The notes under the pieces: generated by a model | What the model saw: only the letters and a program-made list of their open reading frames with translations | Databases searched by the model: none | What the model was told of the DNA's origin: nothing | Program-made: the position numbers and the translations under genes | Part shown: in pieces, positions 8,328 to 18,243 of the stretch | Layout: each line of letters opens with the position of its first letter | How positions within the stretch are numbered: position 1 is the first letter of the stretch | Assembly (NCBI RefSeq): GCF_014170335.1 | Contig: NZ_LZZS01000006.1 | Location: 124,001 to 188,000, forward strand | DNA: 64,000 nucleotides | Source of the DNA: Achromobacter sp. UMC46 | Lineage (GTDB): Bacteria; Pseudomonadota; Gammaproteobacteria; Burkholderiales; Burkholderiaceae_B | Direction: 5' to 3'

Positions 8328-8507
8328 ACATCACCCTAAGCGTGACACACGAAATTGGACCTCCAGAGGCGCAATCCGGCAGGAGACTGCACCAGTGCTT
8401 GCATATCGGAAATTCTCGATTCCCAAACTGGATGGTAATCCCCCCGCAACAGCTAAAAATGGGGGGATTACCGGTTAAGCTGATTTGACGTGTCACGAGG
8501 GTGATGT
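8328..8507. repeat. 180-bp element with imperfect terminal inverted repeats and an internal perfect hairpin
   Basis: The left end, ACATCACCCT-AAG-CGTGACAC (8328-8348), matches the reverse complement of the right end (8490-8507) base for base except for the 3-bp insertion. Inside lies a perfect 12-bp inverted repeat, GGTAATCCCCCC (8434-8445) with its complement at 8461-8472, separated by 15 bp. No transposase frame is present and no T-run follows the hairpin. This is the form of a MITE or of a relict of an insertion element. It fills most of the gap between the two divergent LprI-like genes. Confidence 0.5.
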
Positions 8508-8558
8508 GTTGTGCTCTACGCAAGACATCATCGACATACAACTTGAGAAGATAGGATC

Positions 8559-9305
8559 ATGACCCAGCCGCATTCAACACGCCCACCCGCTGACGCACTG
8601 AAGATACGGTTTACACCTGCGCTGAAGCTTCTTTTTACGCTGGGCCTTGCAACGCTATGGACTGGCGCCCAAGCCGCTAGTTTTGATTGCAACAAGGCCG
8701 TGGGCACTCCGGAAAGGTTGATCTGTAGCGATGCCGAGACATCCGCGCTGGATGGAAAATTGCAAGGGGCCTATGAAACAGCACTAGCCGCAACCGATGC
8801 CTATGGCAAGAAAGCGTTGGCTAAAGAACAGCGCAACTGGATTAAATACGCTCGTGACATTTGTCAAGACAGCGCCTGCCTGCAGCAAGCATACACAACC
8901 CGCATCGCCATGCTGGCGCGGAATGAGGCACATATTGCCGATGGCGAGGTGTACTCAGACTGCAAGCTGCCGGGCAACCAAACCGTTAGTGGCGAATGCG
9001 TTAATGTTGTGCCGATTCGTGATCCCAACTCCCGTGTTGAATCGTTCAACCAATCGTTGGTGCATCAGAAGCAAAACGGCCGAATCATCGGTTGTAGCCG
9101 GCTGATTGATCTACCGGTTGGCGTCGCTGGAAGTAATCACAGTTTTGGCGGCTCCTGCGTATTGCAGGAAGGTACGCAGCGCAAGAACGTGAGGATCTGC
9201 AACGACGATATGTTCGGGCATTTCCAGGTAGAGCCGTCCACGCCACAGGATGCCTCAGACAAGCGCCTGGTCGACTTTACTTACGCGCAATGCTATGGCG
9301 GTTGA
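8559..9305 (+). CDS. LprI-like (DUF1311) exported protein, long form
   Basis: 248 residues. A cytosolic tail and hydrophobic core (LKLLFTLGLATLW, about 24-36) end in TGAQAA, a clear signal-peptidase I site. The DUF1311 part covers about 42-125: FDCNKAVGTPERLICSD, LDGKLQGAYETAL, KEQRNWIKYARDIC, ACLQQAYTTRIAML. It resembles the short protein at 7723 but carries an additional C-terminal domain of about 120 residues with five or more cysteines and no recognised family. Base composition is visibly AT-richer than the flanking housekeeping genes, consistent with transfer. The role is unknown; a cell-envelope or lysozyme-protective function is a guess from the family. Confidence 0.72.
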   Translation: MTQPHSTRPPADALKIRFTPALKLLFTLGLATLWTGAQAASFDCNKAVGTPERLICSDAETSALDGKLQGAYETALAATDAYGKKALAKEQRNWIKYARDICQDSACLQQAYTTRIAMLARNEAHIADGEVYSDCKLPGNQTVSGECVNVVPIRDPNSRVESFNQSLVHQKQNGRIIGCSRLIDLPVGVAGSNHSFGGSCVLQEGTQRKNVRICNDDMFGHFQVEPSTPQDASDKRLVDFTYAQCYGG

Positions 9306-9469
9306 TGGCAGGCCAGCTTTGGATTGACACATTTTGTTTAATCTCAACCTGGATGACGCAAATCCCAAGTTGAGTGGCGTTCGACACCTCCCTCGACACC
9401 TCCCGTCATCGACGTGCGCTCCAACGACAGGCTCTCCCCGTCAAATATGTAACAGCCCGGCCTCCCCCC

Positions 9470-9498
9470 CTTGAAGCCTGGAACATCATCCCTATAAT
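9470..9498 (+). promoter_or_regulatory. groESL promoter
   Basis: TTGAAG (9471-9476) and TATAAT (9493-9498) are 16 bp apart, a good sigma-70 promoter. The same bases also read CTTGAAG-N13-CCCTATAA, close to the heat-shock sigma-32 consensus (CTTGAAA-N13-15-CCCCATNT), so both holoenzymes could use it. The -10 box abuts the CIRCE operator. Confidence 0.7.
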
Positions 9499-9524
9499 TA
9501 GCACTCGACACCGGTGAGTGCTAA
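9498..9524. promoter_or_regulatory. CIRCE operator (HrcA-binding site)
   Basis: TTAGCACTC-N9-GAGTGCTAA, an exact match to the CIRCE inverted repeat. It lies just downstream of the -10 box and 57 bp before groES, so HrcA would repress by blocking initiation. Confidence 0.95.
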
Positions 9525-9580
9525 CAGCCCTCCCGGGGCTAACCGATCATTCACTTTTTTCAAGTAAACAGGAGTTCCAC

Positions 9581-9868
9581 ATGGCCTTGCGTCCCCTGGG
9601 CGATCGCGTGATCGTCAAACGCCTCGAAAACGAGCGCAAGACTGCCTCGGGCATCGTCATCCCCGACAGCGCTGCTGAAAAGCCTGATCAAGGCGAAGTC
9701 GTGGCCGTCGGCCCCGGCAAGAAGACCGAAGAAGGCAAGATTCTGCCGGTCGATCTGAAGGCTGGCGACAAGGTTCTGTTCGGCAAGTACGCCGGCCAGT
9801 CCGTGAAGGTTGATGGCGAAGAACTGCTCGTCATCCGCGAGGACGAAATCCTCGCCGTGGTTCTGTAA
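9581..9868 (+). CDS. groES: Co-chaperonin GroES
   Basis: 95 residues, the usual length. It forms the heptameric lid of the GroEL chamber in the cytoplasm. The sequence begins [14 protein letters not shown], has the mobile-loop region ([13 protein letters not shown], about 17-29), and ends EDEILAVVL. The ATG at 9581 follows GGAG by 7 bp; a longer in-frame start at 9518 would place the CIRCE operator inside the gene and is rejected. It is 37 bp upstream of groEL in the same operon. Regulation is by CIRCE/HrcA and probably by the heat-shock sigma factor. Confidence 0.97.
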   Translation: MALRPLGDRVIVKRLENERKTASGIVIPDSAAEKPDQGEVVAVGPGKKTEEGKILPVDLKAGDKVLFGKYAGQSVKVDGEELLVIREDEILAVVL

Positions 9869-9902
9869 ACCCCGCCTCAAACGAATTTTCGAAGGAAGCT
9901 AA

Positions 9903-11546
<1,644 letters not shown>

Positions 11547-11605
11547 GTCCCGCTTCCCCTGCAAGGCCTCCCCCGGCATCTAGCCGGGGAACGCAGTATC
11601 CCGAG

Positions 11606-11640
11606 AAACCCCCGGACCTTCGCCCCGGGGGTTTTTCTTT
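11606..11640 (+). terminator. groESL terminator
   Basis: AAACCCCCGG (11606-11615) pairs with CCGGGGGTTT (11625-11634) around a 9-nt loop and runs into TTCTTTTTG. A second GC hairpin without T-run (CCCCGGC-ATCTA-GCCGGGG, 11571-11589) lies between it and the groEL stop. Confidence 0.88.
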
Positions 11641-11784
11641 TTGTGCCGGCCTTTCGTCAAAGGCCCCGACGGCCCATTGTCCTTTTCCCCTTGTCCGGCC
11701 CGAACACGTTTGCGCACAAACTGTGGGTTTCGCCCCGGCGCATGCGTCCCTACAATAAAGGCTCTACAGACCGAGCCCAGACCC

Positions 11785-12729
11785 ATGCGCCTTCCTCAGA
11801 GCCTGCGAGCCCTGCGTCCGTCCGAAATCGGCGGATTGCTGATGGATTCCGCCAACCAATGGTCGAGCCATCGCGCATCCAGCAAGGGCGCGGCGCTGGC
11901 GTTGTACATGGTGTTCTCGCTGGCCCCCATGCTGATCCTGGTGATCGCGGTGGCGGGCGCGTTCTTTGGCGAAGACGCGGTGCGCTCCGAGCTTTTCTCG
12001 TCCCTGCGGGACCTGACGGGTGAACGCGGCGCCGAGGTCATCCAGACCGTGCTGGCCAGTGCCCATGAATCGGGCGGCGGCTGGATTGCCGCGCTGATTT
12101 CGATTTTTGTGCTGATCTTCAGCGCCACGACGGCGTTTGCCGAATTGAAGGCCAGCCTGGACGACTTGTGGGAAGTGCCCCCCAACCAGAAAGGCGGCAT
12201 CCACGGCATGGTGCGCAGCCGCATGCTGTCGTTCGGCCTGGTGCTGGTGCTGGCGCTGTTCCTGCTGATTTCACTGACCGTGAATGCCGGCCTGGGCGCC
12301 GCGCGCAAGTTCTACGGCGACCTGTGGATGGCGTCCACCTTCGCGACGGTGGCGGACTGGCTGTCCAGCCTGTTTTCATTTTCGGTGGTGGTGGCGCTGT
12401 TCGCCGTGATCTTCAAGCTGTTGCCCAGCGCGAAGATCTCCTGGAAGGACGTCATTCCCGGCGCCATCGTGACGGCCGCGCTGTTCCTGGTGGGCAAGTG
12501 GGGGATCGGCGTCTATCTGAGCCGCGGCGCGGCGGTATCCGCCTACGGCGCGGCCGGTTCGCTGATCGCCCTGCTGCTGTGGATCTACTATTCCGCGCAG
12601 ATCTTCTTCTTTGGCGCCGTGTTCACGCGGCAATTCGCGCTGCGTTTCGGCAAGGCCGCCGAACCTGATGCGGATGCCCCGCCATCGCCCCCCACGCCGG
12701 GGCAATCCCCTCCGGCACCCGACGCCTGA
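11785..12729 (+). CDS. YihY/BrkB-family inner-membrane protein
   Basis: 314 residues with about six hydrophobic segments. Family marks include the amphipathic N-terminus ending ALALYMVFSLAPMLILV, the F-F-E/D stretch AFFGEDAVRSEL, the DDLWEVPP motif near residue 130, and the conserved AYGAAGSLIALLLWIYYSAQIFFFGAVFT near the C-terminus. Members were once called ribonuclease BN but are now regarded as membrane proteins of uncertain function; B. pertussis BrkB has been linked to serum resistance. The tail after residue 295 is a hydrophilic Pro-rich extension. It stands alone between the groESL terminator and a convergent MarR gene. The ATG at 11785 gives the standard N-terminus. Confidence 0.88.
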   Translation: MRLPQSLRALRPSEIGGLLMDSANQWSSHRASSKGAALALYMVFSLAPMLILVIAVAGAFFGEDAVRSELFSSLRDLTGERGAEVIQTVLASAHESGGGWIAALISIFVLIFSATTAFAELKASLDDLWEVPPNQKGGIHGMVRSRMLSFGLVLVLALFLLISLTVNAGLGAARKFYGDLWMASTFATVADWLSSLFSFSVVVALFAVIFKLLPSAKISWKDVIPGAIVTAALFLVGKWGIGVYLSRGAAVSAYGAAGSLIALLLWIYYSAQIFFFGAVFTRQFALRFGKAAEPDADAPPSPPTPGQSPPAPDA

Positions 12730-12736
12730 TCGGGCC

Positions 12737-13219
12737 TCAAGCCGGCCCCTGCGGCTCCAGCCCCGCCATCAAGCGCAGGCACTTCAAGAACACGGGCCGC
12801 AGTTCCGGCGGAATGGGCGCCAACACCTGGGCCTCCACATCGGCATCCTGCGGCAGGATGCGCGCCAGCAGCGCCACGCCCTCGTCCGTGATCTCCAGCG
12901 CGTAGGCGCGGCCATCCTCTATCGAACGCGTGCGGCGCACATAGCCCTTCGCCGTCATGCGCGCCATCATTTCGGCAAAGGAATTGCGGTCCAGCGCGAT
13001 CAGCTCGGCGATGCGATTCTGCGTGGCGCCGGGATTCTGATACACGGTGATCAGCAAGGCCTTCTGGCGCGGCGTCAGGTCTTCGTCCGGAAAGGCCTGC
13101 GCAAACAGCGCTTCAGCCCGGAAATGCGCGCGGCGCAGCAGGTGCGAGGCGACCTGGGTCAGGTCGAATGCTTGCAGGTCGCGGGGTGGGGACCCAGCGG
13201 GACGGGCGGTGGCGGTCAT
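12737..13219 (-). CDS. MarR-family transcriptional regulator of the 3-hydroxyanthranilate genes (NbaR-like)
   Basis: About 160 residues. A winged helix-turn-helix lies at about 50-120 (LTPRQKALLITVYQNPGATQNRIAELIALDRNSFAEMMARMTAKGYVRR), with the wing at RSIEDGRAYALEITDEG. It is divergent from the aminomuconate-semialdehyde dehydrogenase gene, with a perfect 12-bp palindrome between the two. MarR proteins in this position usually repress the catabolic operon until an intermediate binds; the ligand here is probably a pathway metabolite. The ATG at 13219 is preceded by GGAAG. The protein may also control its own gene. Confidence 0.85.
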   Translation of the reverse strand: MTATARPAGSPPRDLQAFDLTQVASHLLRRAHFRAEALFAQAFPDEDLTPRQKALLITVYQNPGATQNRIAELIALDRNSFAEMMARMTAKGYVRRTRSIEDGRAYALEITDEGVALLARILPQDADVEAQVLAPIPPELRPVFLKCLRLMAGLEPQGPA

Positions 13220-13277
13220 CGGGCTTCCATGGGTTGTGCCTGGAGATTGTAGGCGCAGGCTCCCTCGCAAATGCGCA

Positions 13278-13306
13278 TTGACTTGGCGGCAGGCGCTGGC
13301 TATTAT
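13278..13306 (+). promoter_or_regulatory. Promoter of the aminomuconate-semialdehyde dehydrogenase operon
   Basis: TTGACT (13278-13283), 17 bp, TATTAT (13301-13306): a near-consensus sigma-70 promoter that would start transcription near 13313, just before the palindromic operator. Confidence 0.65.
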
Positions 13307-13318
13307 CCGGAAATATAG

Positions 13319-13330
13319 TACGTATACGTA
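13319..13330. promoter_or_regulatory. Palindromic operator, probable MarR site
   Basis: TACGTATACGTA is a perfect 12-bp palindrome inside an AT-rich stretch. It lies a few bases downstream of the predicted transcription start of the catabolic operon and about 100 bp upstream of the divergent MarR gene, the expected place for repression. Confidence 0.55.
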
Positions 13331-13371
13331 TTTTTAATCCATCCTCCGAACACCATCCAAGGGGCTCGATC

Positions 13372-14829
13372 GTGACGATCCGCCAACTGCGCAACTACAT
13401 CGACGGCCGCTTTGAAGACGGCGTGTCCACCTTCGACAAGCACAGCCCGGTGGACGGGCAACGCATCGCGCAAGTCCATGAAGCCAGCCGTGACCAGGTG
13501 AACCGCGCGATCGCCGCCGCGCACCGGGCGCTGCCGGCCTGGGCCGGGTTGTCCGTCGAAGCGCGCACGGACCATCTGCTGGCGCTGGCCGACGGCATCA
13601 CCCGGCGGTTCGACGACTTCCTGCAGGCCGAGATCGGCGACACCGGCAAGCCGGTCGGCTGGGCCGGCAAGATCGACATTCCGCGCGGCGCCGCCAACTT
13701 CCGCGCCTTTGCGGAACTGGCCCGCACGCTGGACATGGAAAGCTACATGACGGACACGCCGGACGGCCGGCAGGCGCTGAACTACGCCTACCGCAAGCCG
13801 CTGGGCGTAGTGGGCGTGATCTCGCCCTGGAACCTGCCGCTGCTGCTCTTGACCTGGAAGGTGGCGCCCGCGCTGGCGTTCGGCAACACGGTGGTCATGA
13901 AGCCATCGGAAGTCACGCCCAGCACCGCCACGCTGCTGGCCGAAGTCGCTGACCAAGCGGGACTGCCCGCCGGCGTGCTGAACCTGACGCATGGTTTCGG
14001 GCCGGATTCCGCAGGCGAATTCCTGACCACGCATCCGGACATCGACGGCATCACCTTCACCGGCGAATCCGCGACCGGCGCGACCATCATGCGTGCCGTA
14101 GCGCCGGGCGTGAAGCCGGTGTCGTTCGAACTGGGCGGCAAGAACGCCGCGCTGGTGTTCGCGGACGCCGACTTCGACGCCGCCGTCGACGGCGTGACGC
14201 GATCGGCCTTCGCCAATTGCGGGCAAGTCTGCCTGTGCACCGAACGCGTCTATGTGGAACGCCCCATCTACGAACGTTTCGTGGCCGCGCTGGCGGCGCG
14301 CGCGCGCGACATGCGCATCGGCTGGCCGCTGGATCCGGCCACCGAAATGGGCCCGCTGGTGTCGCGCGAGCACCGCGAAAAAGTGCTGTCCTACTTTGCG
14401 CTGGCGCGCGAAGAAGGCGCTACCGTGGTGGCGGGCGGCGGCGTGCCGGTGTTCGGCGACGTCCGCGACGCCGGCGCCTACGTGCAGCCCACCATCTGGA
14501 CCGGCCTGAAAGAAGACGCGCGCTGCATCAAGGAAGAAGTGTTCGGCCCGGTCTGCCATGTGGCGCCGTTCGATACCGAGGACGAAGCCATCCGCCTGGC
14601 CAACGACACGCGCTACGGCCTGGCCGCCGCGGTCTGGACGCAGAACCTGACCCGCGGGCACCGCGTGGCGCAGGCCATGAAGGTCGGCCTGGCCTGGGTG
14701 AACTGCTGGTTCCTGCGCGACCTGCGCACGCCGTTCGGCGGCAGCGGGCTGTCCGGCATCGGCCGCGAAGGCGGCCGCCACTCGCTGCATTTCTATACTG
14801 AACCCACCAACGTCTGCATCAAACTCTGA
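13372..14829 (+). CDS. nbaE: 2-aminomuconate-6-semialdehyde dehydrogenase (aldehyde dehydrogenase family)
   Basis: 485 residues, full aldehyde-dehydrogenase length. It oxidises 2-aminomuconate semialdehyde to 2-aminomuconate with NAD+. Visible marks: [19 protein letters not shown] (Rossmann entry, about 150-168), MKPSE, the general-base motif [10 protein letters not shown] near residue 250, and the nucleophile in NCGQVCL (Cys near 287). The C-terminal [13 protein letters not shown] is typical of the hydroxymuconic/aminomuconic semialdehyde group. The substrate is inferred from neighbours: an aminomuconate deaminase 23 bp downstream, and dioxygenase and decarboxylase genes of the same pathway nearby. 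2-Hydroxymuconate semialdehyde is the alternative substrate. Confidence 0.85.
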   Translation: MTIRQLRNYIDGRFEDGVSTFDKHSPVDGQRIAQVHEASRDQVNRAIAAAHRALPAWAGLSVEARTDHLLALADGITRRFDDFLQAEIGDTGKPVGWAGKIDIPRGAANFRAFAELARTLDMESYMTDTPDGRQALNYAYRKPLGVVGVISPWNLPLLLLTWKVAPALAFGNTVVMKPSEVTPSTATLLAEVADQAGLPAGVLNLTHGFGPDSAGEFLTTHPDIDGITFTGESATGATIMRAVAPGVKPVSFELGGKNAALVFADADFDAAVDGVTRSAFANCGQVCLCTERVYVERPIYERFVAALAARARDMRIGWPLDPATEMGPLVSREHREKVLSYFALAREEGATVVAGGGVPVFGDVRDAGAYVQPTIWTGLKEDARCIKEEVFGPVCHVAPFDTEDEAIRLANDTRYGLAAAVWTQNLTRGHRVAQAMKVGLAWVNCWFLRDLRTPFGGSGLSGIGREGGRHSLHFYTEPTNVCIKL

Positions 14830-14852
14830 CTCCGCCCACCAAGGAACGCACG

Positions 14853-15284
14853 ATGACCCAGCCCAACGTCAGCGCCACCGTCGTCGCCGGCAAAGCCACG
14901 CCGCGCGGCAAGTACCCCCACATCAAGCGCGCGGGCGACTTCCTGTTCGTCTCCGGCACCAGCTCACGCCTGCCCGACAACCGCATCGCGGGCGCCGAGG
15001 TCGACGCCATGGGCACCGCCACGCTGGACATCCGCGTGCAGACGCGCGCCGTCATCGAGAACATCGGCGACATCCTCGCGACCGCCGGCGCCACGCTGGC
15101 CGATGTGGTCGAGATCAGTACTTTCCTGGTCAACATGAACGACTTCGGTGGATACAATCAAGTCTATGGCGAGTTCTTCGACGCCGATGGCCCGGCGCGC
15201 ACCACCGTCGCGGTGCATCAGCTGCCGCACCCGCAATTGCTGATTGAGATCAAGGCGGTCGCCTACAAGCCGCTTGCGCGCTAG
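14853..15284 (+). CDS. nbaF: 2-aminomuconate deaminase, RidA family
   Basis: 143 residues of the RidA/YjgF fold. It contains the [18 protein letters not shown] start, the [14 protein letters not shown] helix (about 58-72) and the [14 protein letters not shown] end. In the 3-hydroxyanthranilate pathway this type removes the amino group of 2-aminomuconate to give 4-oxalocrotonate. General imine deaminases (RidA) have the same fold but are usually nearer 125-130 residues; the longer N-terminus and position directly behind the dehydrogenase gene favour the pathway enzyme. The following step (4-oxalocrotonate decarboxylase) is not encoded in this window. Confidence 0.82.
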   Translation: MTQPNVSATVVAGKATPRGKYPHIKRAGDFLFVSGTSSRLPDNRIAGAEVDAMGTATLDIRVQTRAVIENIGDILATAGATLADVVEISTFLVNMNDFGGYNQVYGEFFDADGPARTTVAVHQLPHPQLLIEIKAVAYKPLAR

Positions 15285-15383
15285 CCCCGGCTGCGTGGCG
15301 GGCAGATGATGGGCGACGGCGTTTCGCGTTCACACAGGGAACAGGATGACGGCCTGCGCCGCACCGCGCGGGCCGGCCCGCGC

Positions 15384-16340
15384 ATGTCGAACTTCCGCAT
15401 CACGCCCAACGCGCTCAGCCACAAGCTGAAGCTGCACCAACTGCAGATCTTCGAACGCGTGCTGACGCGCCGTTCGCTATCGCGCGCGGCCAGCGAACTG
15501 CACCTGACCCAGCCCACCGTCACCAAGGCCATCCACGACCTGGAAGCCTTCTTCGGCGCCACGCTGTTCGAACGGTCGAACCGGGGCGTCACGCCCACCG
15601 AACTGGCCCTGGTGCTGGGCCGCCGGGTCCACGCCATGATGGCCGAAGTCCGGTACATGGCCGACGACATCGACGCGGTGCTGGGCGGCGCCAGCGGCCA
15701 CGTCGTGGTGGGCACGCTGATCGCCGCGTCCGCCAAGCTGCTGCCCGAAGCCATCGCGCGCATGATGACCGAGCACCCCGGCATCCAGGTGACGGTGCGC
15801 GAAGGCCCGTCGGCCCAACTATTGCCCGCACTGGCCACCGGCGACGTCGACATCGTCGTGGGCCGCCTGCCCGGCGCCGACATGGCCTCGATCTCGGGCG
15901 TGGCCGTCGACCACCACAAGCTCTACCGCGAATCGCTGTGCCTGGTGGTCGGCGCCCAGCACCCGATGGCCAACGCGCCCGCGGTGGCGCTGCCCGACCT
16001 GATCGACCACATCTGGATCCTGCCCGCCCCCACCTCGCCGCTGCGCGCCTCCGTTGAACGCACCTTCTTCGACGCCGGCCTGCGCCTGCCCGCCCGCCAC
16101 GTCGAATCCCTGTCGCTGCTGACCAACATCGGCATCCTCATGCACAGCGACGCCCTGGCCCTGATCCCCTACGACGCCGCCGCCCAATTCCTCTCGATGG
16201 GCCTGCTGGCCCGCCTGCCCACCGACGTCTTCGGCGACTTCGGCGACGTCGGCTACTCCATCCGCGCCGACCGCCCGTTGACGCCCGCGTGCCAACGCCT
16301 GGTGGACTACCTGAAAACCATCACGGCACAACGGCCGTAA
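15384..16340 (+). CDS. LysR-family transcriptional regulator (GbpR-like)
   Basis: 318 residues from the ATG at 15384. The N-terminal winged HTH covers about 14-75 (LKLHQLQIFERVLTRRSLSRAASELHLTQPTVTKAIHDLEA), followed by the periplasmic-binding-protein-like effector domain (GHVVVGTLIAAS ... DVDIVVGRLPG). An upstream in-frame ATG at 15306 would add 26 residues with no clear ribosome binding site for either start, so the start is uncertain. It lies between the dehydrogenase/deaminase pair and the dioxygenase/decarboxylase pair on the same strand. Activation of the latter pair, and perhaps of the transporter genes, in response to an aromatic acid is likely but inferred. Confidence 0.85.
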   Translation: MSNFRITPNALSHKLKLHQLQIFERVLTRRSLSRAASELHLTQPTVTKAIHDLEAFFGATLFERSNRGVTPTELALVLGRRVHAMMAEVRYMADDIDAVLGGASGHVVVGTLIAASAKLLPEAIARMMTEHPGIQVTVREGPSAQLLPALATGDVDIVVGRLPGADMASISGVAVDHHKLYRESLCLVVGAQHPMANAPAVALPDLIDHIWILPAPTSPLRASVERTFFDAGLRLPARHVESLSLLTNIGILMHSDALALIPYDAAAQFLSMGLLARLPTDVFGDFGDVGYSIRADRPLTPACQRLVDYLKTITAQRP

Positions 16341-16526
16341 TACATCGCGCACCGCCTACCTTGCCGCGATGATGGGTTGCGCGCGAAGAACAACCGCGTC
16401 CTTCTGCCCGGCCTGCCGCGCACCACCCGCCCGCGGCGAGCACCCCAAGCACACCGCTCCCCCGCTGACGGCAGATTGCCGCGCGTCTTACGAACCAACG
16501 CCCCCAATCAGGGAAACCCCGCGATA

Positions 16527-16562
16527 GATAACCCGCATATCCACCCCGACAATTTCTATTAT
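16527..16562 (+). promoter_or_regulatory. Candidate LysR-type operator and -10 box upstream of the dioxygenase
   Basis: GATA-N7-TATC (16527-16541) has the dyad form of LysR-type binding sites, and TATTAT (16557-16562) could be a -10 box. The pair is 57-92 bp upstream of the dioxygenase start in an otherwise gene-free 278-bp gap. No good -35 hexamer is seen, as is common for activator-dependent promoters. Confidence 0.35.
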
Positions 16563-16585
16563 GCAGCCCCCCTCCCCCCGCCTAG

Positions 16586-17170
<585 letters not shown>

Positions 17171-17180
17171 GGCCTGTTCC

Positions 17181-18182
17181 ATGATTCAGAAAATCGACAT
17201 GCACGCCCACTTCTTTCCGCCGATCACGCGGCAGGAAGCGGCTGCGCTGGACCCCGTCAACGCGCCGTGGCTGCGGCCCGACGGCGATGGATCCACGGGC
17301 CAGATCATGGCCGGCGACCGGCCGTTCCGGCCCGTCGACGCGACGCTGTGGGACCCGGCGCTGCGCATCGCGCAGATGGACCGCCACGGCGTGGACGTGC
17401 AGATCCTGTGCGCCACGCCCATCATGTTCGGCTACACCTATCCCGGCCAGGCGGCCGCCGATTGGGCGGCCCGCATGAACGACTTGGCGCTTGAGCATTG
17501 CGCCCATGCGCCGTCGCGCCTGAAGGCCCTGGCGCAAGTGCCGCTGCAAGACCTGGACCTGGCGTGCAAGGAGGCGTCGCGCGCACGCGCCGCCGGCCAC
17601 CTGGGCGTGCAGATCGGCAACCACGTCGGCCCCCGAGACCTGGACGACGACACCCTGGTGCAGTTCCTGATCCATTGCGCCGGCCACGACATCCCGGTGC
17701 TGGTGCATCCCTGGGACATGATGACCGACGGCCGCATGAAGAAATGGATGCTGCCGTGGCTGGTGGCCATGCCCGCCGAAACGCAGCTGGGCATCCTGTC
17801 GCTGATCTTGTCCGGCGCATTCGAACGCATCCCCCGCAGCCTGAAGCTGTGCTTCGCGCATGGCGGCGGCAGTTTCGCCTATCTGCTGGGCCGCGTGGAC
17901 AACGCCTGGCGCCACCGCGACATCATCCGCGAAGACTGCCCGCAACTGCCGTCGTCCTACACCGACCGCTTCTATACCGACAGCGCGGTGTTCGACCCGC
18001 GCGCGCTGCGCCTGCTGGTCGATGTGATGGGTGAAGACCGCGTGCTGCTGGGCTCCGACTACCCCTATCCGCTGGGCGAACAGGAAGTGGGCCGCCTGGT
18101 CGCGCACGCCGACCTGAGCCCCACGGTGCAGCAGAAGATCCTGCTGCGCAACACGATGACGTTCTTTGGCTTGAACGCGTAG
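17181..18182 (+). CDS. nbaD: 2-amino-3-carboxymuconate-6-semialdehyde decarboxylase (ACMSD)
   Basis: 333-residue amidohydrolase-superfamily decarboxylase acting directly after the dioxygenase. Zinc-site features are the N-terminal DMHAHFF (His8, His10), VLVHPWDMM near residue 175, CFAHGGGSF near 225 and the aspartate in [12 protein letters not shown] near 290. Length and motifs match bacterial ACMSD. The ATG at 17181 is 10 bp after the dioxygenase stop; an earlier in-frame ATG at 17115 inside the dioxygenase gene would add a basic non-family tail and is rejected. It diverts the product from quinolinate formation towards aminomuconate. Confidence 0.93.
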   Translation: MIQKIDMHAHFFPPITRQEAAALDPVNAPWLRPDGDGSTGQIMAGDRPFRPVDATLWDPALRIAQMDRHGVDVQILCATPIMFGYTYPGQAAADWAARMNDLALEHCAHAPSRLKALAQVPLQDLDLACKEASRARAAGHLGVQIGNHVGPRDLDDDTLVQFLIHCAGHDIPVLVHPWDMMTDGRMKKWMLPWLVAMPAETQLGILSLILSGAFERIPRSLKLCFAHGGGSFAYLLGRVDNAWRHRDIIREDCPQLPSSYTDRFYTDSAVFDPRALRLLVDVMGEDRVLLGSDYPYPLGEQEVGRLVAHADLSPTVQQKILLRNTMTFFGLNA

Positions 18183-18243
18183 CCCGCTGCGCGCCACTTA
18201 CGACAACACGACCGTGCCACACGGCGACTCAAGGGAAAGCACC

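Noticed and set aside
9518..9580. Longer GroES start
   Set aside because: It would place the CIRCE operator in coding sequence; the canonical MALRPL start has a good ribosome binding site.
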